DNA from: Arbacia lixula
Lineage: Eukaryota > Echinodermata > Echinoidea > Arbacioida > Arbaciidae
NCBI GenBank assembly: GCA_963669155.1
Contig: OZ022589.1
Span: 11,389,465 to 11,453,464 of the forward strand
Reading direction: 5' to 3'
DNA length: 64,000 nt
Part shown: positions 53,543 through 64,000 of the stretch, one piece after another
Layout: every line of letters begins with the position of its first letter
Numbering within the stretch: the stretch's first letter is position 1
Notes under the pieces: generated by a model
Databases searched by the model: none
Told to the model about the DNA's origin: nothing
What the model saw: the letters and a program-made list of their open reading frames with translations, nothing else
Made by a program: the position numbers and the translations under genes

Positions 53543-56500
53543 CAATGGCATAGCTGAATAAATGTTCACTTTTGTCTAAAAGCACCAAATTTGGCACACA
53601 TAGAGAATTAAATTCTCTACGCAAATTTGATTATTGAGCTCTCTTGAATTTTGCCCAGGGAGGCAGCGGTGGCCATTTTGAATAACAGCTGCCATTCAAA
53701 AATCGAAAAGAATATTTATTTTCATCATATAGGGTATCAGTTTAAAGCTGATTAAGTTCTCTACAAGATGATACCAAACTCATATGGCGTTAGTGTAATT
53801 TTCATAAAATTTAGGGGCGAAAATGTCATTTTCAAACAAAATTTACAAGATTTTAAATTTTCTTCAATTACGTATTGGTTCATATTATCTTTCTCACTAA
53901 TAGACTGAAACGTTTTAAAGAATTAATCAATGGTCATGTTTTATATTGTGTTTAAAATAAATTTCATTCCATTTTCTGATATATAGTTATACTATTCCAA
54001 AGTTGAACCTTTGCTGTTTACTAAAGCAGCATTTTGCGCATATCGGTCTTCCGCCATATGTTTAACAACCATCATGACCATGTGTATCGGACCTAAACGT
54101 CTCTATACACTTGCCAAAAATGCATAAACTTGAAAAATTTGGTACCATTGTTATCGAAGACTGTAGTTCATACATACATTATTAATAATGAAAATTCAAC
54201 TCCTACCCTCGTTTCTCTGAGGAAAAAAGGGATTTAGTTGACCCCCTACTACGCACATGACCAACATATTCATGTCCCAATAGTTATGCTTAAATCAATG
54301 GGCGGAATACGAACTAAGCCAGAGAGAGGGGTTCGAAGGGGAGTGAGAGAAAAGGGAGATGAGTAAGCAAGGGAGGGGGAGAAGGGCGAGTGTCAGGCGG
54401 AGGGGTAAAACAGGGGGAAAGTTTCCCATTTCAGGAATGTGCAGAAAGTAGACGTAACTAATACTACTGTACTCTACCCACTTCTATACGAAGTGGATGC
54501 TCTAAATATAAGGTATCATTAAAGCTAATCAAATTGTCGACAAGATGGTACAAAACGCATTTCGCTTTGCGTAATATATATGAAATTTTGGGGCAAAAAT
54601 GTGATTTTTAAACAAAATTTCCAAGATTTAAAATTTTCCTCAATTACGTATTGTTTCATATTGCAATTTGTTTTCACACTAATGAACCGAAACGTTATGA
54701 AAATTTGCCCGTGTATATGCTTTATATTGTATGTAAAAATGAATTACATTCCATTTCATGATAGTCATAGTATAACAGCATTCCAAAGTTGAAACTTTAA
54801 TGTTTGCTAAAGCAGCATTTTGCGCATATTTGTCTTCCGCTATAATTATGTTTAACACGCAACGATCATGTGTGTCGAATCTAAGCGTTCCTTTATACTT
54901 ACCAAATGTACTTTAACTTGGAAAATGTGGTACCACTGTCATCAGAGAATACTGCATACAGACATTATTAATTAAAATTCGAATCATACCCCCTTTCTCT
55001 GAAATTAGTGAACATGAACTGAACATGAACTTATAACATTCATTGTCGCTGAGGAAGCAAAGACAATTACATTTATTTGCCATATAAGCTACGGGTGAAG
55101 GGCTTTATGGGGCATCATGAACCTCTCAGTGCAACCATCATTTCATAAGTATTATATGCCCTTACAATATTGTACACAGTCGTAACAATGCTGGTGTGAA
55201 TGACATGGATTATCTGCTCATTCGGCTCCATTCAGGACAGTGGCCAAAATGTGCAGAATCGTTCATGTACTGACCGTATTTTGTAGTTGTGGTGAGATTA
55301 GATCACCATGCAGGGACCATATCTCTATTCTTTATGGTAAATTCTGTTAAATGTTAAAAGTTTTTTCGAGCCATATCAGCTATTACCTGTCCTCATGATT
55401 GCAGCATCCATGATTGAATGGTTCTATGTTCACTTGTACACCCCTGCAATCAAGAAAAAATCACCAGTGATGATTCTCCGAGAACTAATGATAATTCTAT
55501 ATTCGCAGCCCATGCCGCATATACTCTATAATACTACGAAATACCTACAACTAGCCCATCAAAGCTTCGCTTCATGAACCTGGCGGCGTATACTTTTTTT
55601 CTGTTTAACCCCTGAATGCGCTCACACGTAATGCACACAATTCCCATACAGTACCAGCTTACGTGGTACCCATTTGAAGGATAAGTATCACGCCAAATAT
55701 CTCTTGATGGACCCGTGCAAGCAGGGATACAAGCAGACCTGTTAACCTTAATAACACACTCCTCCAGTCATGGTGCCAGTAACATCTATATTTTGGAATT
55801 CGTTTTGGCTTGGTAGATTGGCTCCTCCATCCATTGCTTGATTCTGTTAATCGTTGTCATCGTCTGCCCTTCCTTCTCTTGCCCGGTAAGGTGGTCAGCA
55901 TGAAGATAAACGAATAAAATATCTCCATTATTTGTTTTAGTTCTCATTTTTAACACAAAACCCTATGGGGAAATAATGCTAGTGAAAACCACAATGACAT
56001 TGTATCAAGGATCTTCTCGAGTAGGTAGGGCCCACTACCCCAAATATGTCATCAACTGCTGATTCCCAATAGTATGATCTAGCAAAGCTAGATGAGCATG
56101 CATGGACCTGCTCTTACTAACGCCCTTGAATTCTCAACAAATGAAACAACATCCAAAACTATTCCTTCTGCTGTCCTTGCAAACATTATCATGATTATAG
56201 TGTTTTCTGGATGATCAACATGCAGTTCCTCCGCGATATTCTCATTCAAGGTGGCATTTATCAATGAAGAGGATTGATTATGTTATACGGATGTGTCAAA
56301 GGCTGCAGCAGGGTGCTACTGCCAATTAATACTTATCATAGTGATGAAATAAAACATCGAAATAACACGAATTAAGAAGCAAGGATGAAACAAGGATGTT
56401 GCTTACGTCAAAGAAAAGAGGTTAATATGTTTGCGGGGGTAGCTTTTTGTGATGTCATAATGTAGGCCATTACAGCACATAGTGTATATCATTTCAAGAG

Positions 56501-57359
56501 CTATGATAAAAACATGTTTCGTAGGCATGAGCGTGTACTTATGTATGTATATTGTACATATCCTGTACATTTAGGCACTACATTACATGCGCACTTTGCG
56601 CTTTTGATCTGTGTCTGGCTTGTATCCATATCAATATACTTTCACTACTATTAGGCTGACCCATCTCGGTAGCAAACATTGATATGTTAATGGAGGCCAA
56701 AAGTAACTTGCGTTTTGCGAGAAAAATTGGATACAAAGGTCATACGAGACATAAAAGCAATGCAGGCCCAATAAGCACCGTTGTGCGTAAAACATATGAC
56801 GGGGACAAAATGTGTACAAAATGCTGCTTTAGCTAACATCAAAGTATGAACTTTGGAGAGCTATAACTATGTATCCGGTTAAGTAATGAATCCATTTTTT
56901 CAGACATTATCAAACATATTTTCTGGCAGGTTTTCAAGAAGTTTCTTTGCATAAAGTGAGATGAAGTTTTGAAATACATGTATAAAGAAATGTGTAATGT
57001 ATGGAATTCAAATTATGGGGGAAATTGTTAAAAATCATATTTAATGCCCAAATTTCTCATAAAAATCACACACAATCCTGCTAAATTTGATACTACCTTG
57101 TAGTAAATTTAATTCTCTTTAATATGACATCTTATATGATATGTGAAAATAAACCATTCAAATGTTATCAATAAAATTGTTCAATACTACTTTTCTATAG
57201 CGGCCATTTTAAAATATGGCCGCTATGGCTCTCGTGGGCAAAAATCGAGAGGGCTCAATATCCATATTTGCGTGTAATACATCATTCTACGTGAGTGCCA
57301 ATGTTGTTGCTTTTAGACAAAAGTGAACAATTACGTTAAAAATTCGAGCTATGCCGCTG
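53543..57359. mobile_element. 3.8-kb foldback element
   Basis: Left end CAATGGCATAGCTGAATAAA, then TGTTCACTTTTGTCTAAAAG. The reverse complement of the right end reads CCAGCGGCATAGCTCGAATT and shares the same TGTTCACTTTTGTCTAAAAG string. Inverted similarity extends inward for ~500 bp (CTAAAGCAGCATTTTGCGCA on the left, mirrored near 56820). The left arm is also duplicated in direct orientation. The centre (55.0-56.5 kb) has no clear protein, though minus-strand stretches near 55.85-55.98 and 56.07-56.28 kb look faintly coding. Superfamily unknown. Confidence 0.68.
53700..55015 (+). repeat. Direct duplication of ~500 bp inside the foldback element
   Basis: 53750-54230 and 54490-55015 share CTACAAGATG, AATTTTCTTCAATTACGTATT-like strings, CTAAAGCAGCATTTTGCGCA and CATGTGTRTCGRA in the same order. 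Identity is perhaps 80 percent by eye. Confidence 0.65.
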
Positions 57360-57724
57360 GACTATAATAAAAGTAACGGTCGATAATTATTACATACAGA
57401 GAGATCACCTTTTTTTGATATGCTGGCAGTGCCTTTGCCATTCTGAAAGCATTTGGATAACAACCACTTGATAATGGATCTGTGATATGAAGGATCATTT
57501 GCTTAATAAAGTATGAATCTATACCATCATGGCCATAATGGCTTACTCACTTTCAGTGACTTAACAACATTTATATTTTAGTCGGATGAACGGGTTTAAA
57601 TAACAGAGAGTGTGCGCAATGCACAGACATATAAAGTCTATAAATAAATTGTTTTGAACTTCATCTATAATTTCTATCTGACTCGGTCCAACTTTAGCAA
57701 AGTATTTGTTTATTCACATTTCTG
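57360..57724. other. Non-coding spacer, nothing recognised
   Basis: AT-rich, no open frame of note. Confidence 0.4.
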
Positions 57725-57877
57725 CGCATCTCGTACGTGACGTAACAAAATCAAAACCTTAAAAGTTGTAATTTTCTTATCCTTGGACGGATTTTCTTGA
57801 AACCTTCACTCATATGTTTCTTCCATATTTCTGTTTTGTATAAAAAGTAACTTAACTCCAGGATAGACTTTCCCTTT
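57725..57877. mobile_element. MITE, family E, copy 2 (one arm)
   Basis: CATCTCGTACGTGACGTAAC, then CTTGGACGGATTTTCTTGAA and AACTCCAGGATAGACTTTCC follow the right arm of 35367-35864. The TTAA boundary is lost, and the CRE-like palindrome has decayed to TGACGTAA. Confidence 0.65.
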
Positions 57878-58139
57878 GATCAAACTGTTATACAATCATA
57901 AACACAAAATCGCACTTATCCATTACACCTTGGAAATACAAAACTCTGTAGACATGATACAATAGTCTAGATTATCAGTATTATACTTCAGCATCAACGT
58001 TATTATTTTATCCGTGCATTGGCACAAAGCTTCTGCTACCATTCTAAATTGCCATTTCTATTCCTGTTCCTCTGTATTTAACTATTTTGCCTCTATCTTT
58101 CTCCTTTTCTTTCTTTCTTTTTTTCTTTCTTTCTTTCTC
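57878..58139. other. Non-coding spacer with (TTTC)n
   Basis: A short TTTCTTTCTTTC run lies near 58105-58138. Nothing else. Confidence 0.45.
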
Positions 58140-58445
58140 AATAGGATGCTCAATATTTCAAAACCTAACCCATGACGCGGAATCTTTTACATTCCGCGTC
58201 GTGAATAATCTTGCTTAAGATTTTGTTCATGTTGCGACGCGACGCAACTTGGCAGAGCAATTAAAGTAAAATAGCGCCATCATTTGCCGCGCCGCGAATT
58301 GCGAGAAGAAATTGCCTGAGAAAACCGTTGTAAAATGATCTTGTGTTAGGCGACGCAGGAATGGCTACCTCGCGCGTGCGCATTCAGGCTGATTTCCCCA
58401 ATTCAGAAGATTCAACGTCTGGATAAGAAATCTGAAGATCCATAT
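58140..58445. promoter_or_regulatory. CpG-rich patch with a perfect hairpin
   Basis: GACGCGGAAT, loop CTTTTAC, ATTCCGCGTC forms a 10-bp perfect hairpin at 58174-58200. GTTGCGACGCGACGCAAC near 58231 is another palindrome. CTCGCGCGTGCGCATTC near 58369 resembles an NRF-1 site. The patch is GC-rich against AT-rich flanks. It may be a CpG-rich MITE or a promoter; the evidence does not separate these. Confidence 0.3.
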
Positions 58446-58449
58446 TAGA

Positions 58450-58905
58450 TCCCTTTTTCTTGCTCATTGTCTCTCTCTGTCTCTCTCCATGTCTCTTTCC
58501 TCCTTTCTCTCTTTCTTTCTCTTTCTGTCTTGTTATTATTTTGTTCCTTCCCAATGGATATCACTCTTTGTTTCTCTGCCTCTCTCTTTTCACCTCTACC
58601 TCTCTCTCTCTCTCTCTCTAGATCTCTGTTTAGACCATGAGAATCTCTCTCTTTTTTTTCTATCTCTCTCTGTCTCTCTCTTTGTCATACTCTCTCTCTC
58701 TCGCCCTCTCTTTCTGAGTGTCTATCTATGTCTGTATGTCTTGCTCACTATTTCTATTGCTGTCTGTCTGCCCCTCTCTGTCCCAATCTCTCTCTATATA
58801 TATTATGTATGTCTTTTTTCTTTTGTACTGTCTATCTTTCTGTCTCTATCTCTCTGTCTCCCTCTGTCTTCCGTTCTCACTCTTCCTCTTCCTTTCTCAT
58901 TGGTG
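58450..58905 (+). repeat. CT-rich pyrimidine tract
   Basis: TCTCTCTCTG-type sequence over ~450 bp with degenerate TCTGTCTCTCTC units. The Leu/Ser-rich frames are artefacts. Confidence 0.9.
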
Positions 58906-59582
58906 ATATAAATATATTTTATTCCGCCACTTAACATGCTTAACATACAAGACTAGCAGCTGCTCTCAACAGTATGAGGTCATACACGTTCATATACATG
59001 CATGTATTTCAGCTTTCGCTTCTGAACTTTTATTTTTTTCACCAAGTGCTTGTTATGTAGTTAATAAGGACAAGCGAATGCAAAATGTAATACTTTTTTG
59101 AGATGAAAATACTAGCTTGGGCGCAGCTGGCGGGTTTTTCAGGTTACTTGTCCGAAAGCAAAGTATCTGAGAGAAACGTTTCATGATTTTTTAATGGAAT
59201 ATGATGTGGAACATTGTGAAATTGATACTTAAGTAATGCAACTTGATATCACGTTTAGAGCCCTATTACCATATTGTAACAATATTCCTCGATTGAATCT
59301 TTATAGATGCATCGTAGGTATTACATGTCACAACTGCGCAAGTTGTGGGGTGAGGATATATCCCCAAATTCTTCTGCACATCCGACTTTGTTTATACGTC
59401 AGCCCGAGGTTGTTTAAGTTACATGACTTCGTGAAAAAATAAAGAGTTCATCAGCGAAAGGTGAATGTATGCATGCTCAGGAATATGCATGATCTATAAT
59501 TTGTAAAATTTAGGTGGACATGACGCAATCGCGTATTCATCAGTTTGTTAAGGGCAGCTGTCAGTCATGAATATTGAGTGGC
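58906..59582. other. Non-coding stretch, nothing recognised
   Basis: AT-rich, no delimitable feature. Confidence 0.45.
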
Positions 59583-59820
59583 GAATAGACCAGTTTACTA
59601 ATGTAGTCAAATTTATGGATGTTTCTTCCCTCGGGGCCTAGTAATGAGTTATACCATTAACCTGTACTTAACAATCGTATTTCAGTACTTGTAATTCACT
59701 TTGCATACATTAGTTGTTGCTATGTCGGGCAAACCTCGGGCAAGTTTTCCGGTTGTCAGGGGCAACCGTTGTTAAACTGGTATGCATACAACTTGAATAT
59801 GTTAGTAAACCGGTCTATTC
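59583..59820. mobile_element. MITE with GAATAGACCGGTTTACTAA termini
   Basis: Left end GAATAGACCAGTTTACTAAT; the reverse complement of the right end reads GAATAGACCGGTTTACTAAC. About 24 bp of inverted repeat around a non-coding ~190-bp centre. Confidence 0.75.
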
Positions 59821-60338
59821 AAACCTTTTGAAAGGGATGGATATCCATTCCTTTAAACATCCTTGGTTGTTTAAGGACATATCGGAGTAAGCTTCAAATG
59901 GTTTACATCTTTAAAGATGTCTCCTCCTAATCTCCTCCTTTGGCAAGGTTTTAAACTTAGCATTTTCAAAGCAGAAATTAGCTAGCATGATAACTTCTTC
60001 AGTCGCAGTGACTTTTTATCATATAGTGCGATGTTTAAATACCAGCTCAAGAATATAATAATGAATACTTATACGCTAAATTAGTAACATTTCAAGTCCG
60101 CATATAATTGTAGATATCAAACCAAGATACATCTAGCAGGTTGAAATATGGATAGAAACTGCGTACAACATACTCATATAACCCGATATCATGTACATTG
60201 CATTGATAGACATTGATAGAAGTACATACAAGGACAGTGACGAAAGAATATAATTACTAACAATAATTAAATGACATTGCCATGAATGATAACAGTTCAT
60301 TTATTTTGGTCCAAACGGACAGTATGGTGGTACTCTGG
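59821..60338. other. Non-coding spacer, nothing recognised
   Basis: AT-rich, no gene. Confidence 0.4.
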
Positions 60339-60731
60339 AAGCCATCTATAGACAGAGTTTGGCCAACTTGGTTTCATTAATCCCCGCTATGATAACCAAT
60401 GCTCACAATAGAGTACCGAAGGGGTGTCGTCAAATCTATTTTTAAACAGGTTTCTGCTTCTAAACGACATCACTCAAGTGAGACTTTTACTGGTCCGACA
60501 TTGTCTAGCGAGCTACAGTCGGGCTCTTACAATGAGAATCCCCGCTATGATCACCAATGCTCGCTCTACCCTCATAGTTTAGGACCAGTTGTATTGACAA
60601 CATGCTTATATGACGTCGCACTTCGGAACAATGTATGATGCGTGTTGTTTTGTTGGGCAAGGAAATAACAAAAGAATATGCGCCACGTTGCTACCTATTG
60701 AATTTCGCCAAACTCTGTGTATAGATGGCTT
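60339..60731. mobile_element. MITE with AAGCCATCTATAGACAGAGT termini and internal direct repeats
   Basis: AAGCCATCTATAGACAGAGT at 60339 is mirrored by ACTCTGTGTATAGATGGCTT ending at 60731. Inside, AATCCCCGCTATGATAACCA (60379) and AATCCCCGCTATGATCACCA (60537) are direct repeats, each followed by ATGCTC. A 79-codon frame across it has no domain. Confidence 0.75.
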
Positions 60732-60994
60732 TGGTAAGTATGGCAATGGCGCCACCAAAGGTGCCAATCTCATTTAATTTCGGGGATTTCATAATTGTGA
60801 AAGAATTCCTTTTTGGTTACCTGAATTCAAACAAGAATTGGACTTGTAGTCACGACACAACAGTTCTCCCATTAATAAATTAATTAAACCCGTAATATAA
60901 AAGGAAAGTGCTCCCTGGACGTTAAATTGTTTTTGATTATAGCAAAACAAACGAACGAAACATTGTTCGTGAACGTTTGACGAAAAATCCGTCA
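60732..60994. other. Non-coding spacer
   Basis: Nothing recognised. Confidence 0.4.
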
Positions 60995-61375
60995 AAAGAT
61001 ATGTTATGATTTGTGTCTTGATTTTGTGACGTCACGTGTGAGCTGCTCTCCCAAATGTTGTGCGATGTCTGATTCTATAAAGGGTCCCTCTTCTGGTTCC
61101 TAATGAAAGAAGTAATCGGTTTCCTAAAGGTGTACGTGTAAAAACATGTGCCTAATGATATATCAAATACGCAAATCAAATGATATGTATCCTCTCGAGA
61201 AATTGGAAATTTAAAACAAAGACGCAATGGACTACTCAAAATTAAGAAATTGTGAATTTAAAACCTTGTTATCCTTTGACGGATTTTTTTTTGGTCAAAA
61301 CTTTACTTATTTGTTGCTTTCATGCTTTTGCTTTAATCGAGACCAACTTAACTGCAGGGTAGACTTGCCATTCAA
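60995..61375. mobile_element. MITE, family E, copy 3 (left end eroded)
   Basis: GATTTTGTGACGTCACGTGT, then GCTGCTCTCCCAAA and later TTTACTTATTTGTTGCTTTC and GCAGGGTAGACTTGCCATTC follow the order of 35367-35864. It keeps one intact TGACGTCA palindrome near 61028. The terminal TTAA is not preserved. Confidence 0.7.
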
Positions 61376-62301
61376 CTGCTACATGTACCCCCTTCCTGAA
61401 CACACACTACTCTAAATAACGTGTGTATGCGGCACTAGTATTTCTCTTGTAATCATAATCTTGTGTAATCATGAGCGAATGGCACTGTATATGGTCATCC
61501 AATGAGTTTCTTTGTTATCTTTAATCATGTTTCGGCTACTTTCTCCTTGCAGAAGAGATCACAATAGCGTAGCTGACGTCACGGCTTTAGAATGGCAATC
61601 CTTCTTGATCTCAAATGACTTAACGAACCATTGGGTATCAAATTATTGAAGGGAAGACGCTAGGCAAGAATTATTCGACAAAGCAAACTGTTTTAAAATT
61701 AACACCAAGCAGTAATTTTGTTCTAATAACTTATACACTTATAGAACATGTAAAACTTAACATTCGGTGCTGAGAGTGTTAAGAGCGTAGGTTCAAACAT
61801 CAAGGGAATGAAATTTGATGTAGAGAAAGTATTTGCTCAATACCAAGAAAGGGTGTTAAATAGATGTTGCTTCCGACACTGTGTGGGACTCAACATACTT
61901 GGTCTCAATGTCACGCCTAAGATACTGTAATACAATCATACAATACATGTACTTGAATTAATATCTATAAACAGTAACACGACTAGTGTTTCATGCATAA
62001 GTGGTGTGTGCGTAACTAGTATCCTCGCTTAATTAAAGTAAACATAAAAGTGGTCAATATGTCTATTGTAAAAAAAAACACCCCAGATGACACGACTTTG
62101 CCACGACTCTGCAGTCGTAATGGCCTACGACCCACTTACTCAAAATCCTATTATGACCGGGTCCTGCGATTCAGCCAGTCACAGAGTCGTACGACTGATC
62201 AGATCGTGTCGTCGGCGGTGGCCTTTAGATTCAGGTAGATTGTTGTTCAGCACTTGTTTATTATGACTCCTTTTAGAATTCAGCGAACGGTTTCAGATTT
62301 A
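61376..62301. other. Non-coding stretch; possible small palindromic element at 62085-62215
   Basis: CACGACTTTGCCACGACTCTG (from about 62090) and the stretch near 62182-62211 (CAGAGTCGTACGACTG, then GATCGTGTCG) look like weakly matched inverted repeats of an old MITE. The rest is AT-rich and featureless. Confidence 0.4.
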
Positions 62302-62484
62302 AAGCCCGGTCACACCGCCAGAACTTTGCTGGAATGTTCCTGGAACGGTGAAAAAAAATCGTCACCGTTCATTACCGTTCACCACCGTTTAACAGAAGTT
62401 GGCCCGAAAGTGTCGAATTTCGGCCCCCTCTCCCTTCCGTTCAAGGAACGCTTCAACAAAGTTCGGGCGGTGTGACCGGGCCTT
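62302..62484. mobile_element. MITE with AAGCCCGGTCACACCGCC termini
   Basis: AAGCCCGGTCACACCGCCAG then AACTTTG at the left is mirrored by CAAAGTTCGGGCGGTGTGAC then CGGGCCTT at the right. The centre repeats ACCGTTCA/TGAACGG-type strings. ~183 bp, CpG-rich, non-coding. Confidence 0.8.
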
Positions 62485-63179
62485 GACACACTTGCACGGG
62501 TGGTTATTTTCCGATTCCTTTCAACATTTTGTTGAGCTCTTAAAGCGACGTTGAGGCATATTTGCACAGGTAATAAACACCATTCCCATAATGCAGTATT
62601 CGGTCTGGCAGAGAAGATATTAAAGAGACAATACAGCGATAGCACTCTTAGTGGTACTTGGATTTGTCAATGATTAAAAGCAATGTAGCTGTACATGTAT
62701 GTGTAATCGTGAGATAGTCATGAACGTGTAGTGTCACTGTCTTGTAAGCCACACTGTGGCTAAAGAGGAGTAAGATAGTCACTGATGCATTCCGGGTAGT
62801 AGTCTGGGTACAGCATTTCAATGCTAAACTAGATTAAAAAGTACACAGTGATATCGCAGCTGCTTCGGTCGTGTACTGTAATATATATGATGACGAGCAA
62901 GGCATACTGCGTATCATTCAATACACATATAGGCTGAACATTGTCTCCCGCGATTACATGCTTACTGTATGTCGTCTGTAGGTATATACAAGTTCTCACA
63001 CGAGCGATTTGCTAACTTATCCTCCAATAAAATGAAGGGTAGCATTGGTTGTTACACATCAGTAATCTCTTATATGAGTTTGCAGTAAGTTTCATGCCTT
63101 GCAGCGGCGAGTTAACGCTATAAACTATGGATGGCGAGTGGTGGAGGCATAACATATCAGAGTTTTACGACGTCCGGAT
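62485..63179. other. Non-coding stretch, 3' side of the GPCR gene
   Basis: Presumably the 3' untranslated and intergenic region of the minus-strand receptor. No clear polyadenylation signal for that strand was identified. No other gene. Confidence 0.45.
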
Positions 63180-64000
63180 CTATTTCTTTCCAAGCAGCTT
63201 CTCCAGCCAAGCCGACTTTTTGGGAATGGTGGAGTAATCGCAGCGGAGGATGCGGGGGATGACGTCGGCGAACGTCGGATGTTTGAGGGCGTAGATGACC
63301 GGGTTGACGCACGTGTTAAACTGCACCAGCAGCATGACCCAAGGGATTCCCGGCTCGCTGTTTGGCAGCAGGATAGCCACCCCATACGGCGTGAGGCACA
63401 CTAGAAAAGCGCACACCACGTAGAAGAGGTTACGCGTGATGTCCGCCTGTCTGCGGTTCACCGTCTCCGAGAGTTCCTCAGAGACGGATTTGGTGCGCGG
63501 TCCCAGCCCGCCCTCTACGCTGACACCATTGACCGATGGGGTTCTCGGTGAAGGCAATGTTGGTGATGCTGTTGCAGCAGCAGTGTTTGCAGCACTAGCG
63601 GGGAGTTGGGGTACGGCGTCGGGCTGGCTGTCACGGGGGGAATCCCCCGCAGCTCCGGTAGGCACTTCCGAGAAATTGAAGTGAACCTGGGTAGGGCTGT
63701 GAGGCGTGTTGGGGCCGGCCTCGACGAATGAGTCCCGACCGGCGTAATTTCGGTCGCCGTCGCCTACGATGAAGAGTCGGAGGAGATGTCGGTGGTGCTT
63801 CCGGACGTAGAGGAAGACCATGATGTAGCAGAAGATCATGACGACGAGGCTCGGCAAGAAGACCATAATTCCAGCGAATAGACTCAGATACTCAGAGTTC
63901 GGGTGCGTAGAATCTTGCAGGCAGGCCTTGTATTTATACGAATACCCCAGGCTCCCCAGCCCTACATTGGTGGCCAGGAGTGTCAAGAACGTTGGGTAGC
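63180..64000 (-). CDS. Rhodopsin-family (class A) GPCR, 3' part, orphan type
   Basis: The frame is open from the window edge (64000) to a TAG at 63180-63182, so the N-terminal half, with TM1-3, lies outside. It begins in TM4 (YPTFLTLLATNVGLG), followed by an extracellular loop with the conserved Cys (YKACLQDS). TM5 (LFAGIMVFLPSLVVMIFCYI) precedes a third intracellular loop of ~110 residues rich in Ser, Pro and Ala. TM6 is LFYVVCAFLVCLTPYG (CLTP where CWxP is usual). TM7 ends FNTCVNPVIYALKHPTF, a standard NPxxY. A short tail has one Cys suitable for palmitoylation (RILRCDYS). The retinal-lysine position in TM7 is Gln, so it is not an opsin. It would signal through G proteins at the plasma membrane. 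Ligand unknown; amine, peptide and melatonin-like groups all remain possible. Confidence 0.85.
   Translation of the reverse strand, partial: YPTFLTLLATNVGLGSLGYSYKYKACLQDSTHPNSEYLSLFAGIMVFLPSLVVMIFCYIMVFLYVRKHHRHLLRLFIVGDGDRNYAGRDSFVEAGPNTPHSPTQVHFNFSEVPTGAAGDSPRDSQPDAVPQLPASAANTAAATASPTLPSPRTPSVNGVSVEGGLGPRTKSVSEELSETVNRRQADITRNLFYVVCAFLVCLTPYGVAILLPNSEPGIPWVMLLVQFNTCVNPVIYALKHPTFADVIPRILRCDYSTIPKKSAWLEKLLGKK

Noticed and set aside
58489-58934. 140-codon Leu/Ser-rich frame resembling a membrane protein
   Set aside because: It is translation of a CT-rich microsatellite; hydrophobicity follows from TCT/CTC codons.
63436-63684. 82-codon plus-strand frame
   Set aside because: Antisense shadow of the long third intracellular loop of the minus-strand GPCR.

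Overview
The window reads as animal nuclear DNA, most likely from an echinoderm (sea urchin-like). The genes are sparse and partly intron-bearing, TACATGTA palindromes are very frequent, homopolymer and GA/CT tracts are long, and small inverted-repeat DNA transposons are extremely dense. The animal assignment rests on the protein families and gene structure. The echinoderm assignment is an inference from composition and repeats; no species can be named from the sequence alone. I see no bacterial, phage or CRISPR content.

Layout. Positions 1-17 kb are intergenic or intronic, with one GC-rich minus-strand exon (11882-12186) that looks like the start of a FERM domain. The rest of this stretch holds MITEs, tRNA-derived fragments, a 72-bp tandem duplication and a ~690-bp GA-rich tract. 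Positions 17427-25330 form one decayed PIF/Harbinger transposon of 7.9 kb. It has matching terminal inverted repeats, a CTG target duplication, a five-exon Myb-like gene on the plus strand and a broken transposase on the minus strand. Positions 25.4-36.5 kb are again intergenic and rich in palindromic elements, including a group that inserts at TTAA.

Positions 36.5-50.5 kb hold a small segmental duplication cluster. It contains two intact, intronless genes for a Golgi-type uronyl/heparan 2-O-sulfotransferase-like enzyme (37959-38978 and 49112-50134). Between them lie a truncated copy of the gene's 5' region and a short decayed fragment. All are interleaved with a ~680-bp element with CAGGG termini that makes 7-bp target duplications. 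The two proteins differ at 16 residues plus one inserted His, against only 5 silent changes by my count.

Positions 50.5-63 kb are mostly mobile-element remains, including a 3.8-kb foldback element. The window closes with the 3' part of a rhodopsin-family GPCR on the minus strand (63180-64000, running off the edge).

How the pieces relate. The only genes that look functional are the two sulfotransferases, the GPCR fragment and the FERM exon. No operon-like or pathway relation among them is visible. The strongest story in the window is transposon biology: at least a dozen distinct inverted-repeat families, several with readable target-site duplications, and one family nested in and breaking a sulfotransferase gene copy.
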